Shown here: positions 46,105 to 55,335 of the stretch, piece after piece
Numbering within the stretch: position 1 is the stretch's first letter
How the letters are laid out: each line of letters begins with the position of its first letter
Source of the DNA: Acidobacteriota bacterium
GTDB taxonomy: Bacteria > Acidobacteriota > Blastocatellia > RBC074
Length of the DNA stretch: 64,000 nucleotides
Reading direction: 5' to 3'
Assembly (NCBI GenBank): GCA_018268995.1
Contig: JAFDVL010000067.1
Location: 1 to 64,000, forward strand
Notes under the pieces: generated by a model
Database searches by the model: none
The model's input: only the letters and a program-made list of their open reading frames with translations
Told to the model about the DNA's origin: nothing
Translations under genes and position numbers: made by a program

Positions 46105-46833
46105 TTATTCGTCTGCTGCATCGAGGGCGTCTTCCAGCGTGAAAGAGCCTTCATAAAGAGCTTTCCCAATAATTAAGCTGTCAACGCCGAATTCTTCTAA
46201 TTCTTTGACCGCGTAAATGTCATCCAGCGTGGCAACGCCGCCAGAGGCTGTGACCTTCAGCCCCGTGGCTTCTGCGATTTCCTGCGTCGCTTCCAGGTTG
46301 ATGCCGCTCATCATTCCGTCCCGCGCAATGTCTGTGTAAACGATGCGCTCAACGCCCATCTCGGCGACTTTCTGCGCCAAATCCAGCGCGGTCATATCCG
46401 ACATCTTTTGCCATCCGCGTAACGCTACAATTCCGTTGCGCGCGTCAATGCCCACAACGATGGTCGAAGCGAATTCGTCGAGCATATTTTGCAACAGCAG
46501 CGGATTCTCAATGGCTGTCGTCCCAACCACGATGCGCGTTACACCCAAATCGTCTAAACGTTGGACATCGCTGATTGATCGCACGCCACCGCCAAACTGA
46601 ATTGGCAAATTGACGGAGTATAAAATGTCACTCAACGCACGCAGGTTCTTGCTGTCGTCCAAATTCATCGCACCGTCAAGATTGACGATGTGTAGCATTT
46701 CGGCTCCAGCCTCGTACCATTTTTTAGCGACGGCTACGGGATTTTCAGAGTACACCGTTTCCGCCGATGTTTGGCCTTGAGTCAATCTTACGCAGCGCCC
46801 GCCGCGTAGATCAATTGCGGGAATGATAATCAT
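46105..46833 (-). CDS. hisA: Phosphoribosylformimino-AICAR ribotide isomerase (histidine pathway)
   Basis: 242 residues of the HisA/HisF beta-alpha barrel. It isomerises ProFAR to PRFAR in histidine synthesis. The N-terminal IIIPAIDLRGGRCVRL has the catalytic Asp8. A second phosphate-binding half is marked by ASGGVATLDDIY and DSLIIGKALYEG, and YTDIARDGMMSGIN holds the second catalytic Asp with the HisA-specific loop. It stands alone here, without other his genes, and faces the small membrane gene across a hairpin. Confidence 0.95.
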   Translation of the reverse strand: MIIIPAIDLRGGRCVRLTQGQTSAETVYSENPVAVAKKWYEAGAEMLHIVNLDGAMNLDDSKNLRALSDILYSVNLPIQFGGGVRSISDVQRLDDLGVTRIVVGTTAIENPLLLQNMLDEFASTIVVGIDARNGIVALRGWQKMSDMTALDLAQKVAEMGVERIVYTDIARDGMMSGINLEATQEIAEATGLKVTASGGVATLDDIYAVKELEEFGVDSLIIGKALYEGSFTLEDALDAADE

Positions 46834-47154
46834 GGAGTGTTACGATCTTTGTGGGTCTGTCTTTTCTTGCATTGCTGCTTACGAAATTCGTTGTTCATCA
46901 ATTTGTTGTGGCTTGATTGGCAAAAGCACTGGGAGTCGCCCTGCCAAAAATGAACGCCTAAATACTACTCATTTTGGTTTTTCAGGCAAGTGAATTATTG
47001 CACGGAGATGCAATTGGCTTGAATTAAGAATAGCTGCAAATGGGATGAGTGTGCTATATTGTTTGGACTTGCTGCCCCACCAACAACCCTCAGTAAATTC
47101 AACGTACCAGAAATCATAGGCCCAGAATAAGCATTATCAGAATAGATTCGAGAC
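46834..47154. other. Divergent intergenic region (321 bases) between hisA and the hydrolase gene
   Basis: No convincing gene. It should hold the divergent promoters of hisA and the hydrolase. I see a 6-base hairpin (ATTGCA at 46997-47002, TGCAAT at 47009-47014) and a TATATT at 47055-47060 that could serve as a -10 box, without a good -35 partner. There is no word-array palindrome here. Confidence 0.4.
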
Positions 47155-48093
47155 ATGGCAAAACGACTTAATCCGATCCTTCGATTTTCACGCGCGCTAC
47201 TTCCTATTGCCGTTGGTGTCGTGGTGGTGGTTGGTGCATTTGAAGGCTGGCTGGTTTATCGCGTCACACATCCACGTCGTACAAACTTTGAGATTACCCC
47301 GAGTCATTATCAGCTTTTTACCGGGGAAGGTGTTTCCTGGAGCGAAGAGCAATGGGATAACACCGATGGCACAACTGCCAGCGGGTGGTTGTTGCGTGGT
47401 GCGACCGGCGCACCTGCGATTGTGGTCAATCATGGCTATAGCAAAAATCGCGCAGAGTTGCTGAATTTGGGCGTGAAGCTCTGCGAAATTGGCTATAACG
47501 TTTTGTTGCCTGATTTGCGCGGGCATGGGGCCAGTGCTGTCTCCTACACATCCCTCGGCATTTATGAAAAAGATGATTTGAATGCGGCGGTCAATTTCTT
47601 AAAAGGCAAAAAGAATCCGCAGGGGCAGGCTTTGGTGGATGGCAATCGTATCGGTGTTTACGGGGTTTCTCTGGGAGGATATGCAGCTCTGACCGCAGCG
47701 GCAGAAAATCCAACCATCAAGGTTGTCATCGCGGATTCTGCTTATCCAAAACCGAATTGGTTGACGCAATCTGTGCTGAAAGAGATGTTCAGTTCCGATC
47801 CCCCTTTCTTGAATATGTTTGCGGACTGGGGACTGCGCGGCTACTTTTGGGGGCATTACAACGAAGGTTCCGCCGAGGATGCGTTGACCCGATATAAAGG
47901 GCAAAAGCTTTGGATGGTAACGACGCAAACCAATATGCCTATCGTGATGGACTTGAATCAAACGACACTGGATTTATTCCAGCAAGCCCAATTCCCCAAA
48001 GAGATTGTGAAGGTCGAACGCTCGCGCGCCGAAGCACGTGACGCATACGACGACCGCATTGTTTCTATCTTTCGTAAGGATTTACCGCGATAA
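47155..48093 (+). CDS. Membrane-anchored alpha/beta hydrolase
   Basis: 312 residues. An N-terminal hydrophobic anchor (LLPIAVGVVVVVGAFEGWLVY) precedes an alpha/beta hydrolase domain. The oxyanion text is IVVNHGYSKNRAELLNLG, then LLPDLRGHGAS, the nucleophile elbow GVYGVSLGGYAALTA (Ser about residue 170) and a later VIADSAYP. The His is not secure by eye. It resembles esterase/peptidase-like BAAT or S9 relatives. Convergent with the TldE-like gene; a word palindrome separates them. Confidence 0.83.
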   Translation: MAKRLNPILRFSRALLPIAVGVVVVVGAFEGWLVYRVTHPRRTNFEITPSHYQLFTGEGVSWSEEQWDNTDGTTASGWLLRGATGAPAIVVNHGYSKNRAELLNLGVKLCEIGYNVLLPDLRGHGASAVSYTSLGIYEKDDLNAAVNFLKGKKNPQGQALVDGNRIGVYGVSLGGYAALTAAAENPTIKVVIADSAYPKPNWLTQSVLKEMFSSDPPFLNMFADWGLRGYFWGHYNEGSAEDALTRYKGQKLWMVTTQTNMPIVMDLNQTTLDLFQQAQFPKEIVKVERSRAEARDAYDDRIVSIFRKDLPR

Positions 48094-48100
48094 GGCTGAT

Positions 48101-48190
48101 GAGTCTAGGGAGTCCAGAGAGTCTGAGAGGCTGAGAGTCCGAATGTCTTGACTCTCCAAACTCTCTGGACCCTCCAGACTCTCCAGACTT
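48101..48190. repeat. Word-array palindrome 9 (GAGTC words of about 8-9 bases)
   Basis: The left side has GAGTC words at 48101 and 48110, then further GAGTC/GAGGC words. The right side is CTCTCC/ACTCTC text. GTCCAGAGAGT (48112-48122) is the exact complement of 48160-48170, and GAGAGTC (48133-48139) of 48150-48156. The element fills the 99-base convergent gap and ends three bases before the TldE-gene stop. The arms are less exact than in palindromes 5 and 8. Confidence 0.75.
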
Positions 48191-48192
48191 TA

Positions 48193-49836
48193 TTACGGCT
48201 TGTCGAAATAGGGGTGCGTCAGGAGCATGGGCTTTTGTTGCGCACCTGTTGGCTTTTTCAATTCCAACTCCTCCAGCAATGCAGAAGGTGCCACGATGCT
48301 GGTGCTTGCACCTCCACCGCCATACGAATTTCCTGCACGATTCAATAGGTAGCTATCGTTGCCAACCGCAATGATTTGGGCTTTCAGTTGCTTTACTGTC
48401 AATTCGCCAATGCTGGCACCACGAATCAATTCCTCTCGGCCATCCTCGACGTAAACTTTGTAAGTCAACGATGGATCGCCCAGGCTACCGCCTTTGATGA
48501 TGATGCCATAGGGCATTTCCAGTGCCTTGCACATCTTGATCAGTTCCTGCTTGAGTTGGTCGTAAGTTTTGCCATCACTAGACTGGATGAACAGGTTGCC
48601 GATTTCTGTCGAAGCGCCTCCGTTCAAGCCAGAGCGCCCGTGCCCATTGGATTTGAGCATATTTTTGCGCGGGCGACGTGAGAGCAGCAGGTTTTTCAGC
48701 ACGCCTTGTTCGACTAAGGAAACCTTGCGCGATGCAACGCCCTGATCGTCAACTTTATAGGAGCCAAGCAATGCTTTGTCGCCGAATTTTTCCTGCGTTG
48801 GATCATCATAAACTGACACGTGAAACGGCAGGATGCGGCGATTTAGCCGATTGGCCAACTCGCTACGGTCTTCGCCTTGCATTCCGACCGGTGGGCGATA
48901 GCTGCAAAATTCCGGCGCAAGCAATTGCGAAAACATTTCTGCTGAGGCTGAGCCTGTGAACAGCACGGGGCCCAGATAGTTCTCATTCAGCACGGGTGCG
49001 GCCTGTAACTTCGTAACTTGTTCGGCCATTTGCTGAATGGCTTTGGTCACATCCGCCTGCGAAGGGAGCTGGTCGAAGCTGGTTGCATAAAACGGGGTGC
49101 CAAGGCTGATCCACATTCCGTCAGCTGTTTGGGTGGCGGCATTGGCCTCCAGCGAGATTAAAATCATTGGTCGCCGAATGCGTGTGCCTTCGCTGTTGAT
49201 CAAGTAACGATGTACGAGTTGCGCCTGAAAATTGATGCTGGATTGTTTGATGACAGGGAATTGTCGGAAGATTGCGGAAAGCTCACGGATGTACGTTTCC
49301 CATTGCTTCTGATCGAAGTTCAGCATTTGTTTGGGCAAGAGTAAAACGGTCGCATCCTCTTTGGAGAAATCCGGGATTTTTTCTTCGTCAATGCGGTTCT
49401 TGAGAAACGCCCGTTTGCGCGCGATTTGCTCCACTGCGCCGCGATACGCGGCATCCGTTGCCAGCCAGAGTTCATGCCGCAAGGCGTTGTAATCATCCTC
49501 AATTGCCACAGACATCGGATAGCCAGTTGGCTCGTTATCAAAATCATAGCCACCGACACGCACATCCACGGTCAGCGCGCGGCCATGATTGCGCTGCGAC
49601 ATGAGCAATCCGCCAAAGGCGGCTGTTGCGTTGAAGGATTGAGCGTCAATGATTTCATACTCAATGAAATATGGTTTTTCCTGTCCTTGAATGACAAGCT
49701 TGTCAATCGAACGTGCGAGTTCATCTTGCAAGGATTTGAGAACAACATCGTCGTTGGCAGAAGATTGCGCGAAGCTAAAGACCGCAACCACCATCGCGAC
49801 AAGAATGGCCAGGGGGATTTGTTTGGAATGCTTCAT
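48193..49836 (-). CDS. Exported TldE/PmbA-like subunit
   Basis: 547 residues of the TldD/PmbA (U62) family, preceded by a signal peptide (IPLAILVAMVVAVFSFAQ). The region matching the TldD metal site reads SASAEMFSQLL, lacking the HEXXXH, so it resembles the non-catalytic TldE/PmbA partner. Family text includes DDQGVASRKVSLVEQGVLKN and SNGHGRSGLNGG. It is downstream of the TldD-like gene by 43 bases and likely its partner. TldD/E is normally cytoplasmic, so export of both is notable. Confidence 0.85.
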   Translation of the reverse strand: MKHSKQIPLAILVAMVVAVFSFAQSSANDDVVLKSLQDELARSIDKLVIQGQEKPYFIEYEIIDAQSFNATAAFGGLLMSQRNHGRALTVDVRVGGYDFDNEPTGYPMSVAIEDDYNALRHELWLATDAAYRGAVEQIARKRAFLKNRIDEEKIPDFSKEDATVLLLPKQMLNFDQKQWETYIRELSAIFRQFPVIKQSSINFQAQLVHRYLINSEGTRIRRPMILISLEANAATQTADGMWISLGTPFYATSFDQLPSQADVTKAIQQMAEQVTKLQAAPVLNENYLGPVLFTGSASAEMFSQLLAPEFCSYRPPVGMQGEDRSELANRLNRRILPFHVSVYDDPTQEKFGDKALLGSYKVDDQGVASRKVSLVEQGVLKNLLLSRRPRKNMLKSNGHGRSGLNGGASTEIGNLFIQSSDGKTYDQLKQELIKMCKALEMPYGIIIKGGSLGDPSLTYKVYVEDGREELIRGASIGELTVKQLKAQIIAVGNDSYLLNRAGNSYGGGGASTSIVAPSALLEELELKKPTGAQQKPMLLTHPYFDKP

Positions 49837-49879
49837 TTTTATTATAGGCGGTGATAAATCGAAAGATTAGTTTCGGCGC

Positions 49880-51610
49880 TTACTTTTGCGCCGGTTGTTC
49901 CTGGCCCGGAGGCGGCAAAATTGGCAAGCGCTCATTCGACTTCGGTTTCTTTTGTACTTCGATTTGCGTGGTCAAAATACTGGGCGAGACGGCTGAAACC
50001 GGAACCCAGCCGGATTCCGCACCGCAGACGCCATTGAAAACTTCAGTCGTATCACTTGCAGCAACAATTTTGCTGAAAGACGTTAGCGGAGTGCCGATCA
50101 AGTCTACGCCACGCACCAATTCATCCGGGCGACCATCAGCATAGACGCGATAGACCATCACAGGAGTAACCTGAAATGCCTGCGGCGCATTGCGGTCTGT
50201 CGTGGTGAAACCGCCGGAAATATCCTTGAAAATTAACCCGTAAGGTTTGTTCTGTTTGTTGCACTCTGCAATCAGCAATTCACGGAGGCTGGCTTCAGGA
50301 ACAGTCTTGGAAACCTGCACGACCAAATTGCCTTGCCGCCCGACTGGCCGCATTCCCGGCTGCTTGCGTCCGTGGCCATTGGAACTGGGAAAGCCTTTAA
50401 TCGGCGAGCGCGACATCAGAAAGTTTTTCAGGATGCCGTTTTCGACGACGGGTACACGCTGCGCTTTCACGCCTTCGTCATCGAACTGGTAATAGCCATT
50501 CAAATCAATGTTGGAAAGTTGTTTGAGGGTTGGGTCATCGTACACCGAAATGAATTCCGGCAGGATTGGCTTGTTGACTTGTTTAGTGAACGTTTGGCCA
50601 GAGTTTTCTTCTTTTTGGCGATGACCTTCAATGCGGTGACCGAAAATTTCGTGGAAGAATACGCCGCTTGCGCGCCCCGACAAAATTGCTGGTCCCGTGA
50701 ATGGCTCAATCACGGGAGCCTTGCGTAAATCCAACAGGTCTTTGGCCATTTTTTCAATGGCGGCAATGATTGTTGTATCGTTCGGTAATTTATCCGGCGT
50801 AAAGGCGTCGAAGGTCTCAAAGCGATATAGCTCCATTCCATCTTCCGCTTTGGTGCGTGCGTCAACCATGACACGTGCGCGCGTGTAGCCGTGCTGAATG
50901 GCTGTGCCTTCGGTATTGACTAAATACTTGGTGGTCGCGTCAGCATTGAACGTCACGCTGGAAGAAAGGATTTCAGGATACTTATTGAAAAGCGCTGACC
51001 AGGTTTTGAGTTTCTTTTCCCATTCGGCCCGATCCAGTTTTCCTAAACTAGGGGACGGCGTCACCGCAACCTGCGGAGTTTCGCGGGACAGGTCTGCTGA
51101 CTTGTCTTCCTCTTCAACTTTGACGGCTTGATTGGCTTTGATTTGAATCAGACGTTCCTGGGCGGTTTTGTATTTTTGATCTGTCACCATCCAGATCGTG
51201 CTCTTCAGTGCATCCAGATCATCTTCCGTGGAAATCGGAATCGCCCCACCACCGCCATAATAACCGCCGCCGCCACCACCTACACGATGCGTATTGTCGA
51301 GCTGGTAATCGCCCACGCGCACATCCACATCCAGCCAGCGCACACGCCCGGTATCGCTGCTTTGCAACGCTCCGTATTGTGCGGTCACCACAGTTTGCTG
51401 TGAGTCATACACCTGATAAGCGATGAGGTACGGTGGTGGATCACCTTTTTGCTTTAGAATTTTTTGGGCGCGCTGTAACTCTTCCTGCAACGCAGTCATC
51501 ACCGCACTTTTATTAGAAGTGGGGGTTGGTTTTTGACTGGAAGCGACTGGTGCGAAAAGAGAAGCAAGAATGATCGTGCTGATAATGTTTCTCGTGAACT
51601 TCGATTTCAT
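49880..51610 (-). CDS. Exported TldD-like zinc metallopeptidase
   Basis: 576 residues from the ATG at 51610, with a signal peptide (NIISTIILASLFAPVASS). The metallopeptidase motif HEIFGH (HEXXXH) is in VFFHEIFGHRIEGHRQKE at about residue 312, and further TldD text is present: DPTLKQLSNIDLNGYYQFDDE, VENGILKNFLMSRSP. A Gly-rich loop (about 108-122) is unusual. With the TldE-like gene it should form a complex that degrades unfolded peptides, here presumably in the periplasm rather than the cytoplasm. Confidence 0.87.
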   Translation of the reverse strand: MKSKFTRNIISTIILASLFAPVASSQKPTPTSNKSAVMTALQEELQRAQKILKQKGDPPPYLIAYQVYDSQQTVVTAQYGALQSSDTGRVRWLDVDVRVGDYQLDNTHRVGGGGGGYYGGGGAIPISTEDDLDALKSTIWMVTDQKYKTAQERLIQIKANQAVKVEEEDKSADLSRETPQVAVTPSPSLGKLDRAEWEKKLKTWSALFNKYPEILSSSVTFNADATTKYLVNTEGTAIQHGYTRARVMVDARTKAEDGMELYRFETFDAFTPDKLPNDTTIIAAIEKMAKDLLDLRKAPVIEPFTGPAILSGRASGVFFHEIFGHRIEGHRQKEENSGQTFTKQVNKPILPEFISVYDDPTLKQLSNIDLNGYYQFDDEGVKAQRVPVVENGILKNFLMSRSPIKGFPSSNGHGRKQPGMRPVGRQGNLVVQVSKTVPEASLRELLIAECNKQNKPYGLIFKDISGGFTTTDRNAPQAFQVTPVMVYRVYADGRPDELVRGVDLIGTPLTSFSKIVAASDTTEVFNGVCGAESGWVPVSAVSPSILTTQIEVQKKPKSNERLPILPPPGQEQPAQK

Positions 51611-51685
51611 GCAATGAGCCAATCCTTTCAGGAGGCGAAGCTAACTTATTTGAGGCAGGGGACGCAAGAAAAAAACGTTCCTGAG

Positions 51686-51765
51686 TTGTTCGTCGCCGGG
51701 TGTCCGTTATACTTTGTTTCAAAAATCCCATCACTGTCGCGTTAGCAGCGAAGGGGAGCGATGGG
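51686..51765 (+). promoter_or_regulatory. Candidate promoter and 5' hairpin of msrPQ
   Basis: TTGTTC (51686-51691) and TATACT (51708-51713) are 16 bases apart, a plausible housekeeping promoter. The predicted transcript would start near 51720 and carry a hairpin with CCCATC (51727-51732) and GATGGG (51760-51765) at its base. The msrP-like start is at 51838. Confidence 0.35.
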
Positions 51766-51837
51766 AATAAATTTGAGCAGGCATGCGATTTACATCCAGA
51801 TAGAAGCATTTACGCGTACTTTGCCTGAGGACTGTTT

Positions 51838-52800
51838 ATGTTAATAAAAAAGCCAACGGACATTAAATCTTCTGAAATTACGGACGAAAAACTGTATCGC
51901 AATCGTCGTCAATTTATGCTGACAGCTTCGGCTGCTGTGGCTGGTGCGGTGATCACTGCCTGCAAAAAATCTCCGCCACCCAATGTTGCTACTGCGCCGC
52001 CGCAAAAGCTCGAAGGCGTGGTGAAAAGCTCGTTCACTGTTGACGAACCATTGAATTCACTCAAGGACATCACGACCTACAACAACTTCTACGAATTTGG
52101 CACGGACAAAAGCGACCCGGCTGCGAATGCACATACGCTTGTCACGCGCCCCTGGACAGTTGCAGTTGAAGGCGAGGTAATGAAGCCGAAAACCTTCGAC
52201 ATTGACGAGTTGATGAAACTCGCGCCGTTGGAAGAGCGCGTCTACCGCTTCCGCTGTGTCGAAGCCTGGTCAATGGTAATACCGTGGATTGGCTTTCCGC
52301 TGAATGAACTCATCAAACGCGTCGAGCCGACCTCAAAAGCCAAGTATGTCCAATTCACGACGCTGCTGGATCGGAACCAGATGCCTGAACAACGCTTCGG
52401 CACATTGGAATGGCCTTATGTCGAAGGCCTGCGACTGGATGAAGCGATGCACCCGCTGGCGATTCTGGCAGTGGGATTGTACGGGCAGGTTTTGCCCAAT
52501 CAGAATGGCGCGCCGATTCGATTGATTGTGCCGTGGAAGTACGGCTTCAAAAGCATCAAGTCCATCGTAAAAATCAAATTCGTCGAGTCGCAACCGATGA
52601 CAACCTGGAACCTGATGGCCGCAGATGAATATGGCTTTTATGCGAATGTGAATCCCGAAGTAAGTCACCCCCGCTGGTCACAGGCGAGCGAGCGCCGTCT
52701 GCCCAGTTTATTCAAGAGTACGAAGACCTTGATGTTCAATGGCTATGCGGATCAGGTGGCCAGTTTGTACAGCGGGATAGATTTGCGAAAAAACTATTAG
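51838..52800 (+). CDS. msrP: Periplasmic methionine sulfoxide reductase catalytic subunit
   Basis: 320 residues of the YedY/MsrP molybdopterin enzyme family. A Tat signal ([18 protein letters not shown]) exports it folded. The molybdenum-ligand Cys is in [16 protein letters not shown], and [21 protein letters not shown] is a conserved C-terminal segment. It reduces oxidised methionines in periplasmic proteins with electrons from MsrQ, the next gene. A possible promoter lies at 51686-51713. Confidence 0.95.
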   Translation: MLIKKPTDIKSSEITDEKLYRNRRQFMLTASAAVAGAVITACKKSPPPNVATAPPQKLEGVVKSSFTVDEPLNSLKDITTYNNFYEFGTDKSDPAANAHTLVTRPWTVAVEGEVMKPKTFDIDELMKLAPLEERVYRFRCVEAWSMVIPWIGFPLNELIKRVEPTSKAKYVQFTTLLDRNQMPEQRFGTLEWPYVEGLRLDEAMHPLAILAVGLYGQVLPNQNGAPIRLIVPWKYGFKSIKSIVKIKFVESQPMTTWNLMAADEYGFYANVNPEVSHPRWSQASERRLPSLFKSTKTLMFNGYADQVASLYSGIDLRKNY

Positions 52801-52867
52801 ATCGTTTGGCTTTGGGTTTTTGGCCTTTGGACTTGGCAAAAACAACGACCCAAGCCCCAAGACCAGC

Positions 52868-53497
52868 ATGAAATATCAAACTATCATCAAAGCCGTTTTG
52901 CACATTTTATGTTGGCTGCCGCTGGTTCGCCTGGTAATTAACTTTCTCAACGACGACCTGACCGCGAATCCCATTGAATTTATTACGCGTTCGACTGGCA
53001 CGTGGGCACTGGTGATTTTGTTTGCCTCCCTGACGATTACGCCGCTGCGTAAAATCAAAGCCTTAAATTGGACAATCAAACTGCGGAAGATGTTGGGGCT
53101 ATATGCCTTCTTTTATGTCTGCCTGCATTTTCTCATCTACCTTTGGTTTGATAATTCTTTTGATTGGGCGCGCATTGGTCAGGATATTGCCAAACGCCCC
53201 TACGTTACCGTAGGCTTTGCCGCGTTCGTGCTGTTACTGCCGCTGGCGTTGACCTCGAATAAGTTTTCGATTCGCAAGCTGACGGGCAAGCGATGGCAGC
53301 AATTGCATCGGTTGGTCTATCCGGCGGCAATCGGCGGTGTCGTACATTATTATTGGCTGGTCAAAGCTGATATCACCAAGCCGATGATTTATGCCGTAGT
53401 TTTGGCAGTGTTATTGGGCGTGAGAATTTTTTACAAGCTAAACCCCCAACAGAGGAGTCCGCGTGAGTACAAATCCGACCTACAACCTTCCGAATGA
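52868..53497 (+). CDS. msrQ: Heme-binding membrane subunit of MsrPQ
   Basis: 209 residues from the ATG at 52868. Six hydrophobic segments with heme-ligand His residues in FFYVCLHFLIYL, WQQLHRLVYPAAIGGVVHYY and similar positions match MsrQ/YedZ. It passes electrons from the quinone pool or a flavin to MsrP. An upstream ATG at 52820 would add 16 residues of no family character. Its last 35 bases overlap the start of the pgi gene. Confidence 0.93.
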   Translation: MKYQTIIKAVLHILCWLPLVRLVINFLNDDLTANPIEFITRSTGTWALVILFASLTITPLRKIKALNWTIKLRKMLGLYAFFYVCLHFLIYLWFDNSFDWARIGQDIAKRPYVTVGFAAFVLLLPLALTSNKFSIRKLTGKRWQQLHRLVYPAAIGGVVHYYWLVKADITKPMIYAVVLAVLLGVRIFYKLNPQQRSPREYKSDLQPSE

Positions 53498-55169
53498 ATT
53501 GGCCGAAGCTGTGCAGGCTTCAATTAACGACTGGCAAAAGAACCAAAAAATCAAACAACTCTGGGCGAAAGACGCTTCACTTTGGACGAACGCCGACGAA
53601 GCAAAATGGCTTGGCTGGCTCGACATTGTGGATGCGCAGTTGAATGATTTGGCTGCGTTGCAATCGTTCGCCGCCGAAGTGAAGGAAGCAGGCTTTACAC
53701 AAATCTTGTTGCTCGGCATGGGCGGTTCCAGCTTGTGTCCTGAAGTCCTGAAACTGACCTTTGGCCACATCGAAGGCTTTCCCGAATTGCACGTGCTGGA
53801 TTCGACCGATCCGGCGCAGGTCAAAACCTTCGAGCAAAAGGTGGACATCGCCAAGACGTTATTCATCGTCGCCAGCAAATCCGGCAGCACGCTGGAGCCG
53901 AATATTTTCAATCAATATTTTTATCAGCGCGTAGTCGAAACCGTTGGCGCAGACGAAGCGGGGAATCATTTCGTAGCAATCACCGATCCCGGTTCCAAGA
54001 TGCAACAGGTTGCCGAACGCGATCATTTTCGTCGCATCTTTTTCGGTTGGGCGAATATCGGCGGACGCTATTCCGCGCTCTCGAATTTCGGCATGATTCC
54101 GGCGGCAGCAATGGGATTGGACACGGCTTTGTTATTAGCCTCTGCCAAAGAAATGGTCGAGGCCTGCAAGGGCGATGAAGAAAATCCCGGACTGACGCTT
54201 GGCGCGATTTTAGGCACGGCGGCAAATCACGGACGCGACAAGCTGACGATCATCGCTTCGCCGGGGCTTTATGATTTAGGCGCGTGGATGGAACAACTCG
54301 TCGCCGAATCTACCGGTAAAGAAGGCAAGGCGATTATTCCCGTAGATCGTGAGGCGATTGATAACGTCAATGTTTACGGGGCTGATCGCATCTTTGCGTA
54401 TGTTCGTTTGACTACCGCACCGGATGCGCAACAAGAAGCGGAAGTCGCCGCACTTGAAGCCGCAGGCCAGCCTGTCATTCACATCGAAGTCAAAGACATC
54501 TACGATTTGGGCCAGCAATTCTTCTGCTGGGAAATCGCGACCGCCGTGGCAGGCGCAATTATCGGCATCAATCCGTTCAATCAGCCCGACGTCGAGGCGA
54601 GCAAAATCGAAACCAAAAAGCTGACGAGCGAGTACGAAGAAAAGGGAAGCCTACCCGCCGAAACGCCTATTTTTACAGGCGATGGCGTGAATCTATTCAC
54701 CGATGAAGCCAACGCCGCAAAACTCTCTGGCGCGACGCTTGCCGAGTATTTGCAAGCGTTTGTGAATCAAATCGGCGTGGGCGATTATTTCGCCGTGCTG
54801 GGCTACATTGAGATGAACGAAGCGCACGAAGCCACGTTGCAAACGATTCGTCACGCAGTTCGGGACAGCAAGAAAGTCGCTACGTGTTTGGGCTTTGGCC
54901 CGCGCTTTTTGCATTCAACCGGACAGGCATACAAAGGCGGCCCCAACAGCGGAGTGTTTCTGCAAATCACCTGCGATGACGCAAACGATTTGCCCGTGCC
55001 CCAGCAAACCTTCACCTTTGGAATCGTCAAAGCTGCACAGGCACGCGGCGATTTCCAGGTGCTGTCAGATCGCGGTCGCCGAGCCTTGCGCGTGCATCTG
55101 GGCGCGGATGTCGCAGCGGGATTGAAGACGTTGCAGACAGCAATTGAAAAGGCTTTATCAGGAAATTAA
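53463..55169 (+). CDS. pgi: Glucose-6-phosphate isomerase (Tal/Pgi-type)
   Basis: 568 residues, most similar in style to the Pgi half of fused transaldolase/isomerase proteins, but standing alone. Motifs are LLLGMGGSSLCPEV, VASKSGSTLEPN and WANIGGRYSALSNFG, with the catalytic Glu/His region near HSTGQAYKGGPNSG. It interconverts glucose-6-phosphate and fructose-6-phosphate. The GTG start is supported by AGAGGAG 7 bases upstream, giving a 35-base overlap with msrQ. With gnd and zwf it forms a sugar-phosphate block. Confidence 0.92.
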   Translation: MSTNPTYNLPNELAEAVQASINDWQKNQKIKQLWAKDASLWTNADEAKWLGWLDIVDAQLNDLAALQSFAAEVKEAGFTQILLLGMGGSSLCPEVLKLTFGHIEGFPELHVLDSTDPAQVKTFEQKVDIAKTLFIVASKSGSTLEPNIFNQYFYQRVVETVGADEAGNHFVAITDPGSKMQQVAERDHFRRIFFGWANIGGRYSALSNFGMIPAAAMGLDTALLLASAKEMVEACKGDEENPGLTLGAILGTAANHGRDKLTIIASPGLYDLGAWMEQLVAESTGKEGKAIIPVDREAIDNVNVYGADRIFAYVRLTTAPDAQQEAEVAALEAAGQPVIHIEVKDIYDLGQQFFCWEIATAVAGAIIGINPFNQPDVEASKIETKKLTSEYEEKGSLPAETPIFTGDGVNLFTDEANAAKLSGATLAEYLQAFVNQIGVGDYFAVLGYIEMNEAHEATLQTIRHAVRDSKKVATCLGFGPRFLHSTGQAYKGGPNSGVFLQITCDDANDLPVPQQTFTFGIVKAAQARGDFQVLSDRGRRALRVHLGADVAAGLKTLQTAIEKALSGN

Positions 55170-55315
55170 CCACAGAGAACACGGAGCGCACGGAGAAAAG
55201 CTCAGACAGGATTCACAAGATTAATTACAAGATTAACAGGCCTCTTCTTGTAAATCCTGCAACAAATCTTGTGAATCCTGTCTAAAAAACTCTGTGCCCT
55301 CCGTGCTCCGTGGTT
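55168..55315. repeat. Word-array palindrome 10: two nested palindromes, 9- and 12-base words
   Basis: The outer left arm (55168-55199) has ACAGAGAAC and ACGGAGCGC words with a 9-base period. The right outer arm (55290-55315) is complementary with a 2-base gap. Inside, GACAGGATTCACAAGATT (55205-55222) and 55265-55282 are perfect 18-base complements. The inner left array has ATTCACAAGATT followed by AATTACAAGATT, a 12-base period. The element covers the gap between pgi (overlapping its last two bases) and gnd. Confidence 0.88.
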
Positions 55316-55335
55316 CAATCATCAGGAGAAATTCA

